A program made the translations under genes and the position numbers. Below, one piece after another: positions 1 through 6,709 of a stretch of 12,953 nt of DNA; the stretch's first letter is position 1; each line of letters opens with the position of its first letter. This DNA comes from Patescibacteria group bacterium (GTDB lineage: Bacteria > Patescibacteriota > Minisyncoccia > UBA9983): the NCBI GenBank assembly GCA_018827845.1, contig JAHJXC010000068.1:1-12953 (forward strand), given 5' to 3'. The notes under the pieces are model-generated. The model had not been told where the DNA came from, did no database searches, and was given only the letters and a program-made list of their open reading frames with translations.

Positions 1-210
1 AACTTTCACATTCTTTCTTTTTAAAATTTTCTTTAGTTTTTCTATTAACGCTTCTTTATTAAGAATTTTGCCGTTTTCAATTATCCCTTTTTCTAATTCT
101 AGCCTGCTGTATTCCAATATCTCTTTATTCTTTCCCAGCAAAAGAAACTCAATGGAATAATCGCTTATATCTATACCTGCTATGGGTTGTTTTTTAAAAC
201 TTAAAAACAT
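1..210 (-). CDS. pilM: PilM-like pilus assembly ATPase, N-terminal part (cut by window edge)
   Basis: The ATG at 210 opens a frame that runs to the window edge, giving 70 visible residues. The product starts MFLSFKKQPIAGIDIS and continues with DYSIEFLLLGK. The G-I-D-I-S stretch followed by a short beta-rich segment matches the first phosphate-binding strand of PilM, an actin-like cytoplasmic ATPase that links the pilus motor to the PilN/PilO membrane complex. This role comes from known T4P systems. It starts 9 bases after the PilX-like stop and is the last visible gene of the pilus operon; pilN and pilO may follow outside the window. No Shine-Dalgarno sequence is visible. The identification rests on the N-terminus plus context. 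Confidence 0.8.
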   Translation of the reverse strand, partial: MFLSFKKQPIAGIDISDYSIEFLLLGKNKEILEYSRLELEKGIIENGKILNKEALIEKLKKILKRKNVKV

Positions 211-219
211 AGTTTTTGA

Positions 220-612
220 TTAAAAATCTGCCACTTCATTCCAATAATTGAACTGCATTTCAGGATTTACTACTGCTATATATATCTTGATTTTTCTAAC
301 ATAACCAGAGCTGGTGGCTTGTGTTTTTACAATTCTATTGTTATTATCACTGCCTTCTGTAGCCAAGACATCACAAGGATTATTCCCATCTATTATTATA
401 GTCTCATTTCCAGAATAATTTAAGTCCTCTTTAAGTTTCTCTAAAGCGTGTTCTGCGCAAGCATCAGCTAGAGCTAGGGCCCTGCTTGATAGTTGCTCAG
501 CTAAAGCCATTTTTGTTTCTCCTATGGAACGCAAGGAAAGCCCTATACTTATTGTCAGCATTAAGGCACTGATTATTAATATTGATATTAAAGCTATGTA
601 TCCTTTATTCAT
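220..612 (-). CDS. PilX-like minor pilin-type membrane protein
   Basis: This 130-residue protein has one N-terminal hydrophobic helix (about residues 5-26) right after a short MNKG leader, then a polar domain with an alpha-helical stalk (about 30-62) and cysteines C52 and C80. The leader and helix resemble PilX-type minor pilins. Unlike its neighbours it lacks Glu at mature position 5 (the sequence after G4 is YIALI), a feature also found in some PilX/GspK-like proteins. It starts 1 base after the stop of the preceding prepilin gene, so it is surely co-transcribed. It probably belongs to the pilus tip or initiation complex. The family call is inferred from topology and position; sequence identity is low. 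Confidence 0.7.
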   Translation of the reverse strand: MNKGYIALISILIISALMLTISIGLSLRSIGETKMALAEQLSSRALALADACAEHALEKLKEDLNYSGNETIIIDGNNPCDVLATEGSDNNNRIVKTQATSSGYVRKIKIYIAVVNPEMQFNYWNEVADF

Positions 613-613
613 T

Positions 614-1114
614 TTATTTTTTTCTTATATTGGCTGTGGTATAGAATATCTTTTCAAAATTATATTCCTGTCTGTTTCCTGGATTGATGGACTTGACAGT
701 AATTTGGATTCTTATTGTGCCAGGTGTACTCGCGTAAGAAATATTTGAAAATTGAAGATTAGTGACGGTTATTTTGCTTGATGTTAGATTAACTGCCGAA
801 CCTGCGCCCTCTTTAATTCTAACGGCTCCGCCAGACAGATCAAATACTGTGGGGTTTTTACCTGAATCTGCCATTTGCAAAGACAGCGCAGGAGCTGACG
901 CGCTTATTGCTGGGCTATTAATTGCTTGGGCATTCCGAACAGTATTCGCAATCTTCTCCATAGTAAATCGTGTGTTTTGGCTTACCTCTTCAATCGCAGT
1001 AAGTTTAGCTTTATCAAATAAAATATTTAAAGCAATAGCTCCAGCCGTTATTAAAACTAATCCCACAATCCCGATATATATTAAAAATTCTATTAATGTA
1101 AAACCGTGCTTCAT
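614..1114 (-). CDS. Prepilin-type protein (PilW-like), class III signal
   Basis: The frame could begin at 1138, but the start at 1114 gives the standard short prepilin leader MKHG followed by FTLIEFLIYIGIVGLVL, with Glu at mature position 5. It also removes a 19-base overlap with the upstream gene. The product is 166 residues: leader, hydrophobic helix to about residue 28, amphipathic helical stalk (about 30-58), and a beta-rich C-terminal domain. The leader peptidase PilD should cut after the glycine; PilD is not in the window. It lies between the PilV-like and PilX-like genes, the usual order of a minor pilin cassette, and is called PilW-like on that basis. Confidence 0.82.
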   Translation of the reverse strand: MKHGFTLIEFLIYIGIVGLVLITAGAIALNILFDKAKLTAIEEVSQNTRFTMEKIANTVRNAQAINSPAISASAPALSLQMADSGKNPTVFDLSGGAVRIKEGAGSAVNLTSSKITVTNLQFSNISYASTPGTIRIQITVKSINPGNRQEYNFEKIFYTTANIRKK

Positions 1115-1119
1115 AATAT

Positions 1120-1707
1120 TTACGGGGCGCAACAACAAGAATTAGTTGGTGCAGTGCAATAAGCATTGCCGCCAGATTCATTAATTTCACCATTCTTGGT
1201 GCACTGCTTGGCATTTTGCCTGCAAATGCCACTAGTGTATGTCAGTGATTGGCAGTATTCAGCGCAAGTACTAATAATAGCTGTATATCGGCCCCAATCT
1301 GTCAGATAAGTGGCTAGTTCTACTTGGCCTGTGCGATTAGAAGCAAATTGCCAATCTACAGTGCAAACAATTTTTTTAGTATAAGTATCAATATTAGAAA
1401 TCGTGACTGAGCGCGTATATTGATCCTGGGTATCTGAAGTGCCAGAAAATATCCAATGGTTGCCCGAAAGCGCCAAACCGTGCATGCCAGCAGTTAAATC
1501 ACTAAAGCTGTTATCTCGTATGGAACGCGCTGCTTCTAATCCTTCTTTGGCAAGCAAAACCGCCTTAGTCCTTTCCATTCCCTGCCTAGAGGCAAATCCT
1601 GCATCTAAAACCAAAAATCCGATAGTGGCAATAGCAACAATAAAAATGGCAAGAGCAATTAACACCTCTACTAAACTCTGTCCCTTATTGTATTTCAGCT
1701 TTACCAT
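1120..1707 (-). CDS. PilV-like prepilin with cysteine-rich C-terminal module
   Basis: This 195-residue prepilin has leader MVKLKYNKG and then QSLVEVLIALAIF, with Glu at mature position 5, the class III signal of PilV/GspI-type minor pilins. The helix spans about residues 11-34 and a beta-rich domain about 70-140. The last 50 residues are unusual. They hold cysteines at 148, 152, 162, 169, 184 and 191-193, plus a lone C115. The spacing includes C-x3-C, G-x-C and C-x-C, as in small disulfide-stabilised folds. The module probably sits outside the cell at the pilus tip or surface; whether it binds anything is unknown. The gene overlaps the upstream pseudopilin by 23 bases, consistent with translational coupling, and no Shine-Dalgarno sequence is seen. 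Confidence 0.85.
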   Translation of the reverse strand: MVKLKYNKGQSLVEVLIALAIFIVAIATIGFLVLDAGFASRQGMERTKAVLLAKEGLEAARSIRDNSFSDLTAGMHGLALSGNHWIFSGTSDTQDQYTRSVTISNIDTYTKKIVCTVDWQFASNRTGQVELATYLTDWGRYTAIISTCAEYCQSLTYTSGICRQNAKQCTKNGEINESGGNAYCTAPTNSCCCAP

Positions 1708-2113
1708 ATGTATTTATGCTGATGACTTGATTATTATTTCCAGAACGAATAGTAAGAGTGGATGCTGTGGTAGTGCCAGCAATTCTGCTAAAAACTATTT
1801 CATTAACACCGCTGGTGCTGATGCCTGACGCTAGATTAAAAATCTCATCTTGGCTTTGGGTTCGCGCGCCATAAGAAACTCCTTGGAATAAAACATAGGA
1901 ATCACTCAAAAATTTTATTCCAAAAGCGCTGTTATTCTTTTGAAACATAGAATAACTCTGCGCTTTTCTTAAGGTGCTTAAAATATCTTTGCTTGCTTCA
2001 TCTAATATTTGATTATTATAAAAATTTAATCCAATAGGAACTGTGATTGCAACTATAATAATCCCCAAAGCTATAACAATTAATAATTCTATTAAAGTGA
2101 AGCCGTGTGACAT
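1685..2113 (-). CDS. GspH/FimT-like pseudopilin
   Basis: The 142-residue product starts MSHG followed by FTLIELLIVIALGIIIVAI, a textbook class III prepilin signal with cleavage after G4 and Glu5 in the mature protein. A helical stalk with the typical R-K-A-Q-S segment (about residues 48-52) leads into a beta-rich C-terminal domain containing F-G-I-K-F, as in GspH/FimT minor pilins. It is the first pilin gene after pilC, 6 bases from its stop, in the place where minor pilin cassettes begin. It is likely a tip or priming subunit rather than the major pilin, which is not visible in this window. Confidence 0.88.
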   Translation of the reverse strand: MSHGFTLIELLIVIALGIIIVAITVPIGLNFYNNQILDEASKDILSTLRKAQSYSMFQKNNSAFGIKFLSDSYVLFQGVSYGARTQSQDEIFNLASGISTSGVNEIVFSRIAGTTTASTLTIRSGNNNQVISINTYGKAEIQ

Positions 2114-2119
2114 ATTTCT

Positions 2120-3169
2120 CTATTGTCCAAATCCCCTGGTGATTTGATAAATGGGCATAATAATAGAAATAGCCACAAAACCCAGAATCAGCCCTATAAT
2201 AATAAGCAGAGCTGGCTCTATAACAGTAGGAAGTTTTTTTGTTTTGATATTCACTTCTTTGGAATAAAATTCCGCTAAATAAGAAAAAGAATCTTCCAAG
2301 GTGCCGCTTTTTTCGCCAGTAATAATTATACTCAACATATTTTTAGGATATAATTCCGGATAATCCTGCAGGGCCTTGGAAAAAGCCGTGCCCTTAATAA
2401 CTCTTTTTCTGCTGTTTTCTACTGATTCTTGATAAAGAATATTATTAGGCGCTTCAGAGGCAATCTCTAAAGATTCATTAATAGAAAGTCCGCTTTTCAA
2501 TAAAATATGAAAAAGCTGGGACAATAAAGCCAGCTGATAATCAACCAGCATTTCTCCCACAAACGGCATCCTGAGATAAAGCCAATGAAAAATTCTCCTG
2601 ACCGGCTTTAATTTATTGATAAAAATAAAAGCCAGAATCAAGGCAATGATTGCCAGCAAGACAACCAGCCAGTATTGCTGGACAAACAACGAAATAGCAA
2701 GAAGAATTCTTGTAAAAATAGGCAGTTGAATATCAAGCTGGCTGAAAAGCACGCTCAGTCTAGGTAAAATAAAAACAGCCAGACCGCCGCCCAGCAAAAA
2801 AGTGGCTGTTAAGACAATTTTTGGATAAAGAGTGGCAGCATTGACATCTCTTTTTAAATCATTGTTTCTCTCCATCCAGTCAGCCAGAAAAGTAAGATTT
2901 GTTTCCATGGTTCCGCTTTTTTCTCCTGCTCTCAAGAAAACCAAAAAGATTCTGCCGAAAACATCCTCGTGTTTGCCAAAGGCATTGCCCAAAGAAGTGC
3001 CCATTTCCACATCCTTTTTTACTTGCTGGACAATATTCCTGAATTTTCTTGATTTAGACTGGTCAATAAGCAAGCCCAGGGCTTCGTCTATGGTGATGCC
3101 GCTTTTAAGCATCACGGATAAATTTTTAGAAAAATCTATGATTTGCCGTGCTGATACAGATTTAAGCAT
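2120..3169 (-). CDS. pilC: Type IV pilus inner-membrane platform protein PilC (GspF family)
   Basis: This 349-residue polytopic protein has two T2SSF repeats, about residues 5-130 and 208-340. Each carries the family pattern of L-x-x-G together with G-E-x-S-G (AGEKSGTME near 81-89, TGEKSGTLEDSF in the second). Three hydrophobic segments lie near 112-134, 160-184 and 322-344, the family topology. PilC sits in the cytoplasmic membrane and couples PilB to pilin polymerisation. It is shorter than the usual roughly 400 residues because it lacks the N-terminal cytoplasmic extension that often precedes the first repeat. It starts 2 bases after the response regulator stop. The call is secure. Confidence 0.95.
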   Translation of the reverse strand: MLKSVSARQIIDFSKNLSVMLKSGITIDEALGLLIDQSKSRKFRNIVQQVKKDVEMGTSLGNAFGKHEDVFGRIFLVFLRAGEKSGTMETNLTFLADWMERNNDLKRDVNAATLYPKIVLTATFLLGGGLAVFILPRLSVLFSQLDIQLPIFTRILLAISLFVQQYWLVVLLAIIALILAFIFINKLKPVRRIFHWLYLRMPFVGEMLVDYQLALLSQLFHILLKSGLSINESLEIASEAPNNILYQESVENSRKRVIKGTAFSKALQDYPELYPKNMLSIIITGEKSGTLEDSFSYLAEFYSKEVNIKTKKLPTVIEPALLIIIGLILGFVAISIIMPIYQITRGFGQ

Positions 3170-3171
3170 AA

Positions 3172-3561
3172 TTATTTTTTAGCCAATGCTTTATTAATAA
3201 TTTCTATGACTTCTGATAATTTTGTTTCCCCTTTTACCAGATAGGTGTCAGCGCCTAAAGACATACCTTCTTTGATATCAGCTTCCTGGCCAAGATTGGA
3301 AAGAATAATAATCGGAATTTTTCTGGTTTCGTTTTTTTCTTTAATTTCTTTTAAAACCTCAAAGCCGTTTTTTCTGGGCAGCATCAAGTCAAGAAGGATT
3401 AAATCCGGCTTTTCAGTTTCAACTTTATGCATGCCTTCTATGCCGTTGATGGCTTCGGAAAAATCAAAACCGGCTTTTGTTAATTGGTCCCGGTAAATCT
3501 TCCGGAAAAACATATCGTCGTCTATCATTAAGATTTTAAATTTTTTATTGGAATCGCTCAT
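3172..3561 (-). CDS. Receiver-only response regulator in the pilus operon
   Basis: The 129-residue protein is a single CheY-like receiver domain. The acidic pocket is D14-D15-D16, the phospho-acceptor is D58 (in LLDLMLP), the switch residue is S88 and the conserved lysine is K110 (YLVKG), so it should be phosphorylatable. There is no DNA-binding or enzymatic output domain, so it likely acts by protein contact, like PilG/PilH or CheY. Its ATG overlaps the histidine kinase stop by 4 bases (ATGA), so the two are translationally coupled and are probably a cognate pair. Placement directly before pilC points to control of the pilus machinery; the exact target is unknown. Confidence 0.93.
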   Translation of the reverse strand: MSDSNKKFKILMIDDDMFFRKIYRDQLTKAGFDFSEAINGIEGMHKVETEKPDLILLDLMLPRKNGFEVLKEIKEKNETRKIPIIILSNLGQEADIKEGMSLGADTYLVKGETKLSEVIEIINKALAKK

Positions 3562-4250
3562 TTTGCAATAGGCAAAGAAAAATAAAAAGTTGCGCCCTTG
3601 TCTTTATTATTTTTAAACCAAATTCTCCCTCCGCTCATCTTGACAATCGCCTTATTAATATAAAGCCCCAGTCCAGTGCCAGTCGGGTCAATCTGCAGGG
3701 CCTTGGAAGTTCTGAAAAACTTGGAAAAAATCTTTTTTGAATCACTGTTAGGAATGCCGACGCCCCTGTCTTTGCAGCTGAAAATCACATTATTTTCTTT
3801 TTTATGTATCTTAATTTCTATCCTGCCTGCTCCGACATTCTTGTAACGGAGAGCATTAAAAATAAGATTCTCAATAACTTCGCGGATTTTCTCGGAATCA
3901 GTGAGTGCCAGCGGCAATTTGTCCGATTTTTCAAAAACGATCTCGCAATTAAATGACTTTGCTAAAATTTTGAATTCTTCAATAATTTGTTCTGTTATTT
4001 TAATTAGATCTGTCGGCGCTTTTTTTATTTTATACACTCCGCCTTCCACTTTTGAAACATCAAGAAGATCAGAAATAATTTCTTTCATCTGGTCAATATT
4101 CTTAACAGCATCATTAAGATAATCTAATTGCTTAGCATTTAATTGGCCCATGCCTTCTGATTTCAAAATTTCAAGATATTCCCTAACAATAGCAATGGGG
4201 TTTTTTAATTGATGGGCAATAACAGAAATAGGATCTGATAATTTAGCCAT
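3558..4250 (-). CDS. Soluble sensor-less histidine kinase of the pilus operon
   Basis: The 230-residue kinase contains only the catalytic core. The DHp domain has H13 in VIAHQLKNPIA, and the ATPase domain has an N box around N128/N132 (ENLIFNALRY), G1 box DRGVGIP at 161-167, F box near 175-179 and G2 box GTGLGL at 191-196. It has no membrane helix and no PAS or GAF domain; the phospho-accepting histidine sits only 13 residues from the start. Any input must come from another protein, perhaps the pilus motor encoded beside it; this is inference. It lies 20 bases after pilB and overlaps the response regulator by 4 bases. A strong extended -10 motif directly upstream suggests it can also be transcribed independently of pilB. 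Confidence 0.92.
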   Translation of the reverse strand: MAKLSDPISVIAHQLKNPIAIVREYLEILKSEGMGQLNAKQLDYLNDAVKNIDQMKEIISDLLDVSKVEGGVYKIKKAPTDLIKITEQIIEEFKILAKSFNCEIVFEKSDKLPLALTDSEKIREVIENLIFNALRYKNVGAGRIEIKIHKKENNVIFSCKDRGVGIPNSDSKKIFSKFFRTSKALQIDPTGTGLGLYINKAIVKMSGGRIWFKNNKDKGATFYFSLPIAK

Positions 4251-4256
4251 ATTTTC

Positions 4257-4285
4257 ATTATAGCAGAGATCTAGCTTTTTGTGAC
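4257..4285 (-). promoter_or_regulatory. Internal promoter for the kinase/regulator pair
   Basis: On the minus strand, TATAAT (4262-4257) is preceded directly by TGC, making a full extended -10 element, and lies 6 bases before the kinase ATG. GTCACA (4285-4280) is a 4/6 match to a -35 box with a 17-base spacer. The transcript would start at or next to the ATG. The same TGCTATAAT string precedes the gene at 6026. The element sits in the 20-base gap after pilB. Confidence 0.62.
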
Positions 4286-5983
4286 TCTGATAACTTCGTC
4301 CAATGTCGTCACCCCCTGAAAAACCTTCATAATTCCGTCATAAAGCATGGAAGTCATGCCTGTTTCTCCTGCCTTTTTTTCAATAATATCCGAGGAGGTC
4401 TTCTGGACAATGAGCGGCCGGACATCATCGTTCACTTCCATAACTTCAAAAATACCGGTTCTGCCGCTATAACCCACATTATTGCAAACCTTGCACCCTC
4501 CTCCTTTAAAAAATCTGATTTTAGAAATGTCTTTTTCTCCGCTTACTTTTTGGATAATATTTAAAAGCTGCGGCTCTGATTTAATCATTTTCAACTCCTC
4601 TTTACTCAAAAAATAACTCTTCCGGCATTGCTCGCAGATTTTTCTAACCAAGCGCTGGGCAATAATGACATTAACAGAAGAAGCCACTAAAAACGGCTCT
4701 ATGCCCATTTCAATAAGGCGTGGAAAAGCAGTGGCAGCATCATTGGCATGCAATGTTGATAAAAGCAAATGGCCGGTCATGGCCGCATTAATAGCAATAT
4801 CAGCTGTCTCATTATCTCTGATTTCGCCCACCATAATAATATCAGGGTCCTGCCGGACAATAGAACGCAGGCCTGTGGCAAAATTCAAATTTTTCTTAGC
4901 ATTAACCTGCGTCTGCTGGACTCTTTCCACGTCATATTCAACCGGATCCTCAATAGTCATAATATTCACTTCCGGCTTGTTTAAAATTTGCAAAAGAGCA
5001 TAAAGAGTGGTGGTTTTGCCCGAACCAGTCGGCCCTGCAGCTAAAAGCATGCCGTATGGCTTGGAAGCAGCGCGTTTTACTTTTTTAAAATCAGCTTCCC
5101 ATAAACCCAGATCTTCCAAAGATAATCTGCGCGAGCGTTCTGATAATAACCGCAAAACAACATTTTCGCCGTCAGTTACCGGCATAATAGAAACGCGAAC
5201 ATCAAAAACATTGCTGCCGACTTTATAATCAAACCGGCCGTCCTGGCTAGCCGCATGTTCGTCAGTGCGCAATTTGGACATGATTTTTATCCTGAAAACT
5301 ATTTTTTCATGAATGGAAATGGGATAATTGGCTACTTCATGCAAAACGCCGTCAATCCTGAACCTGACAGAAACAATATTATTCAGGGGTTCGATATGAA
5401 TATCAGAGGCCTTGTTGTCATGGGCGTATTCTAAAAATAAATTAACCAAATTAACTATTTCTTCTTCGGCCTGGGAATTTTTTTCTAATTTCTCAATAAT
5501 TTTTTTAACCCTGAGGCCCAAATCGCTCTTATAATATTTCAAGGCCTCTTCAATGCCAAAAGCAGTGGCGTAGTAAATTTCTATTTCATAACCGGATTTT
5601 TTTTCTAGAAGTTTAAAAAATTCGTAATTTTCAGGCTGAGTGGTGGCAATCCTGAGAACATTGCCCTTTAATTCAAAAGCCACGGCCTGCTGAGAACGGA
5701 CCACAATTTCCGGAATAATATCCAGTAATTCATTGGGAATTTTTGCTTTTTTTAAATCAATAAAATTATAATCAAAAGCGTCAGCAATGGCCTTGCCCAA
5801 ATGCTCGTCAGAAATCAGCCCTTTTTCCACTAAAACTGAGGTTAAAGGGATCTTTTTTATTTCAGCTTCCTGAACAGCATTATCAAAATCGCTTTCGCTA
5901 ATATGCCCCGGAGGAACCAATAAATCTTTAAGTTTATCATTATTTATTTCCACCCCGTTAGAAATTTTATGTTCTTTGTCCAT
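4271..5983 (-). CDS. pilB: Type IV pilus assembly ATPase PilB (GspE family)
   Basis: The 570-residue hexameric motor ATPase powers pilus extension from the cytoplasmic side. An N-terminal GspE/MshE-type domain spans about residues 20-150. The catalytic core has the Walker A loop GPTGSGKTT (317-325), the Asp box around IEDPVEY (344-350), Walker B DIIMVGEIRD (381-390) and the His box TGHLLLSTLHAND (403-415). A zinc-binding tetracysteine pair, C450-x2-C453 and C497-x2-C500, is the mark of PilB/GspE and is absent from the retraction ATPase PilT. It is the first gene of the operon, with a near-leaderless promoter 10 bases upstream. No pilT is present in the window. The call is secure. Confidence 0.97.
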   Translation of the reverse strand: MDKEHKISNGVEINNDKLKDLLVPPGHISESDFDNAVQEAEIKKIPLTSVLVEKGLISDEHLGKAIADAFDYNFIDLKKAKIPNELLDIIPEIVVRSQQAVAFELKGNVLRIATTQPENYEFFKLLEKKSGYEIEIYYATAFGIEEALKYYKSDLGLRVKKIIEKLEKNSQAEEEIVNLVNLFLEYAHDNKASDIHIEPLNNIVSVRFRIDGVLHEVANYPISIHEKIVFRIKIMSKLRTDEHAASQDGRFDYKVGSNVFDVRVSIMPVTDGENVVLRLLSERSRRLSLEDLGLWEADFKKVKRAASKPYGMLLAAGPTGSGKTTTLYALLQILNKPEVNIMTIEDPVEYDVERVQQTQVNAKKNLNFATGLRSIVRQDPDIIMVGEIRDNETADIAINAAMTGHLLLSTLHANDAATAFPRLIEMGIEPFLVASSVNVIIAQRLVRKICEQCRKSYFLSKEELKMIKSEPQLLNIIQKVSGEKDISKIRFFKGGGCKVCNNVGYSGRTGIFEVMEVNDDVRPLIVQKTSSDIIEKKAGETGMTSMLYDGIMKVFQGVTTLDEVIRVTKS

Positions 5984-5988
5984 AATTA

Positions 5989-6018
5989 TTAATATTCTAC
6001 CATATTTTTTGCTATAAT
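5989..6018 (+). promoter_or_regulatory. Divergent promoter for the protease-mannosyltransferase pair
   Basis: TATAAT at 6013-6018, preceded by TGC, is a perfect extended -10 element. TTAATA at 5989-5994 is a weak -35 at 18 bases spacing. The hexamer ends 7 bases before the ATG at 6026, so the transcript should begin at or within a base or two of the start codon, making it leaderless. It shares its DNA with the pilB promoter on the other strand. Confidence 0.65.
5994..6002 (-). promoter_or_regulatory. pilB operon promoter (extended -10)
   Basis: On the minus strand TAGAAT (5999-5994), a 5/6 match to the -10 consensus, is preceded by TGG, giving an extended -10 element. It ends 10 bases before the pilB ATG, so the predicted leader is only about 3 bases. 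No convincing -35 box is seen, as often tolerated with an extended -10. It overlaps the divergent promoter of the gene at 6026. Confidence 0.55.
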
Positions 6019-6025
6019 TTAACAG

Positions 6026-6709
6026 ATGACTGGGGATAAAGAAGAATTAGAATATTACGAGCCAACTCTGAAAGATAAGATTTTTAGGATTATTAAGGCC
6101 TTAGTGGCTTTGGCTGTACTTATGGGGTTTTTATATATTTCCGGCATTTATCAATATCTACTTCTTCATAAAACTTCATCTGATATGGAGCAGAAAAAAT
6201 TGGCCGATTTATCAGATGCTGAAACCATTATTGTTCCCCTTTCTATCTTTGTGGTTTCTGGAGAAAATCCTTGGACCACGCAAAGAGAAAAAAAAGACAT
6301 TGAGAATCTTGTGCAGAATGCCTCCAATATCTGGGCACAAGCCAATGTAAAATTTGAAATCAAAAAAATCACTGGCATTGAATTAAATAATGAAAAACAA
6401 GAAATATTTTTTAATGATCCAGGCTTATTTATAAAAAATGTTGAAGAATATGATCTGGATAGCATTAATGTTTTTCTGACAAAACTGCTTGGCGGATTGA
6501 ATGGAATTGCTTTTCTTGGCACTAAAAGCTTGATTGTGGCTGAATATACTTCATCTTATGATTTCAGAGTTTTAGCGCACGAAATTGGCCATATCCTCGG
6601 CTTGGGCCACACCCAAAACAAAACCCGTCTTATGTCTCAAGGTTCTACTGGAAACAAATTAACTGCTGAAGAAATTTTAACAGCCCGCGAAAAAGCAAAA
6701 GAAATATGA
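6026..6709 (+). CDS. Membrane-anchored metzincin-type zinc metalloprotease
   Basis: The 227-residue protein has a short cytoplasmic N-terminus, one membrane helix (about residues 22-47) and an extracytoplasmic catalytic domain. The zinc site is H185-E-I-G-H189-I-L-G-L-G-H195, a full HExxHxxGxxH metzincin motif in which the three histidines bind zinc and E186 is the catalytic base. Eight residues on, RLMSQGS (Met203) fits the Met-turn. It looks like a matrixin/archaemetzincin-sized domain but I cannot name the family. No prodomain cysteine switch is visible. The substrate is unknown; an exported or surface protein is likely. Its TGA overlaps the ATG of the mannosyltransferase (ATGA), so the two are translationally coupled. 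Confidence 0.85.
   Translation: MTGDKEELEYYEPTLKDKIFRIIKALVALAVLMGFLYISGIYQYLLLHKTSSDMEQKKLADLSDAETIIVPLSIFVVSGENPWTTQREKKDIENLVQNASNIWAQANVKFEIKKITGIELNNEKQEIFFNDPGLFIKNVEEYDLDSINVFLTKLLGGLNGIAFLGTKSLIVAEYTSSYDFRVLAHEIGHILGLGHTQNKTRLMSQGSTGNKLTAEEILTAREKAKEI

Noticed and set aside
1115..1138. ATG at 1138 for the PilW-like prepilin
   Set aside because: It would lengthen the leader beyond the compact MKHG form and overlap the upstream gene by 19 bases.
614..1145. Plus-strand reading frames opposite the pilin, pilC, pilB and dnaX genes
   Set aside because: They are antisense shadows with no recognisable domains, facing well-identified genes.
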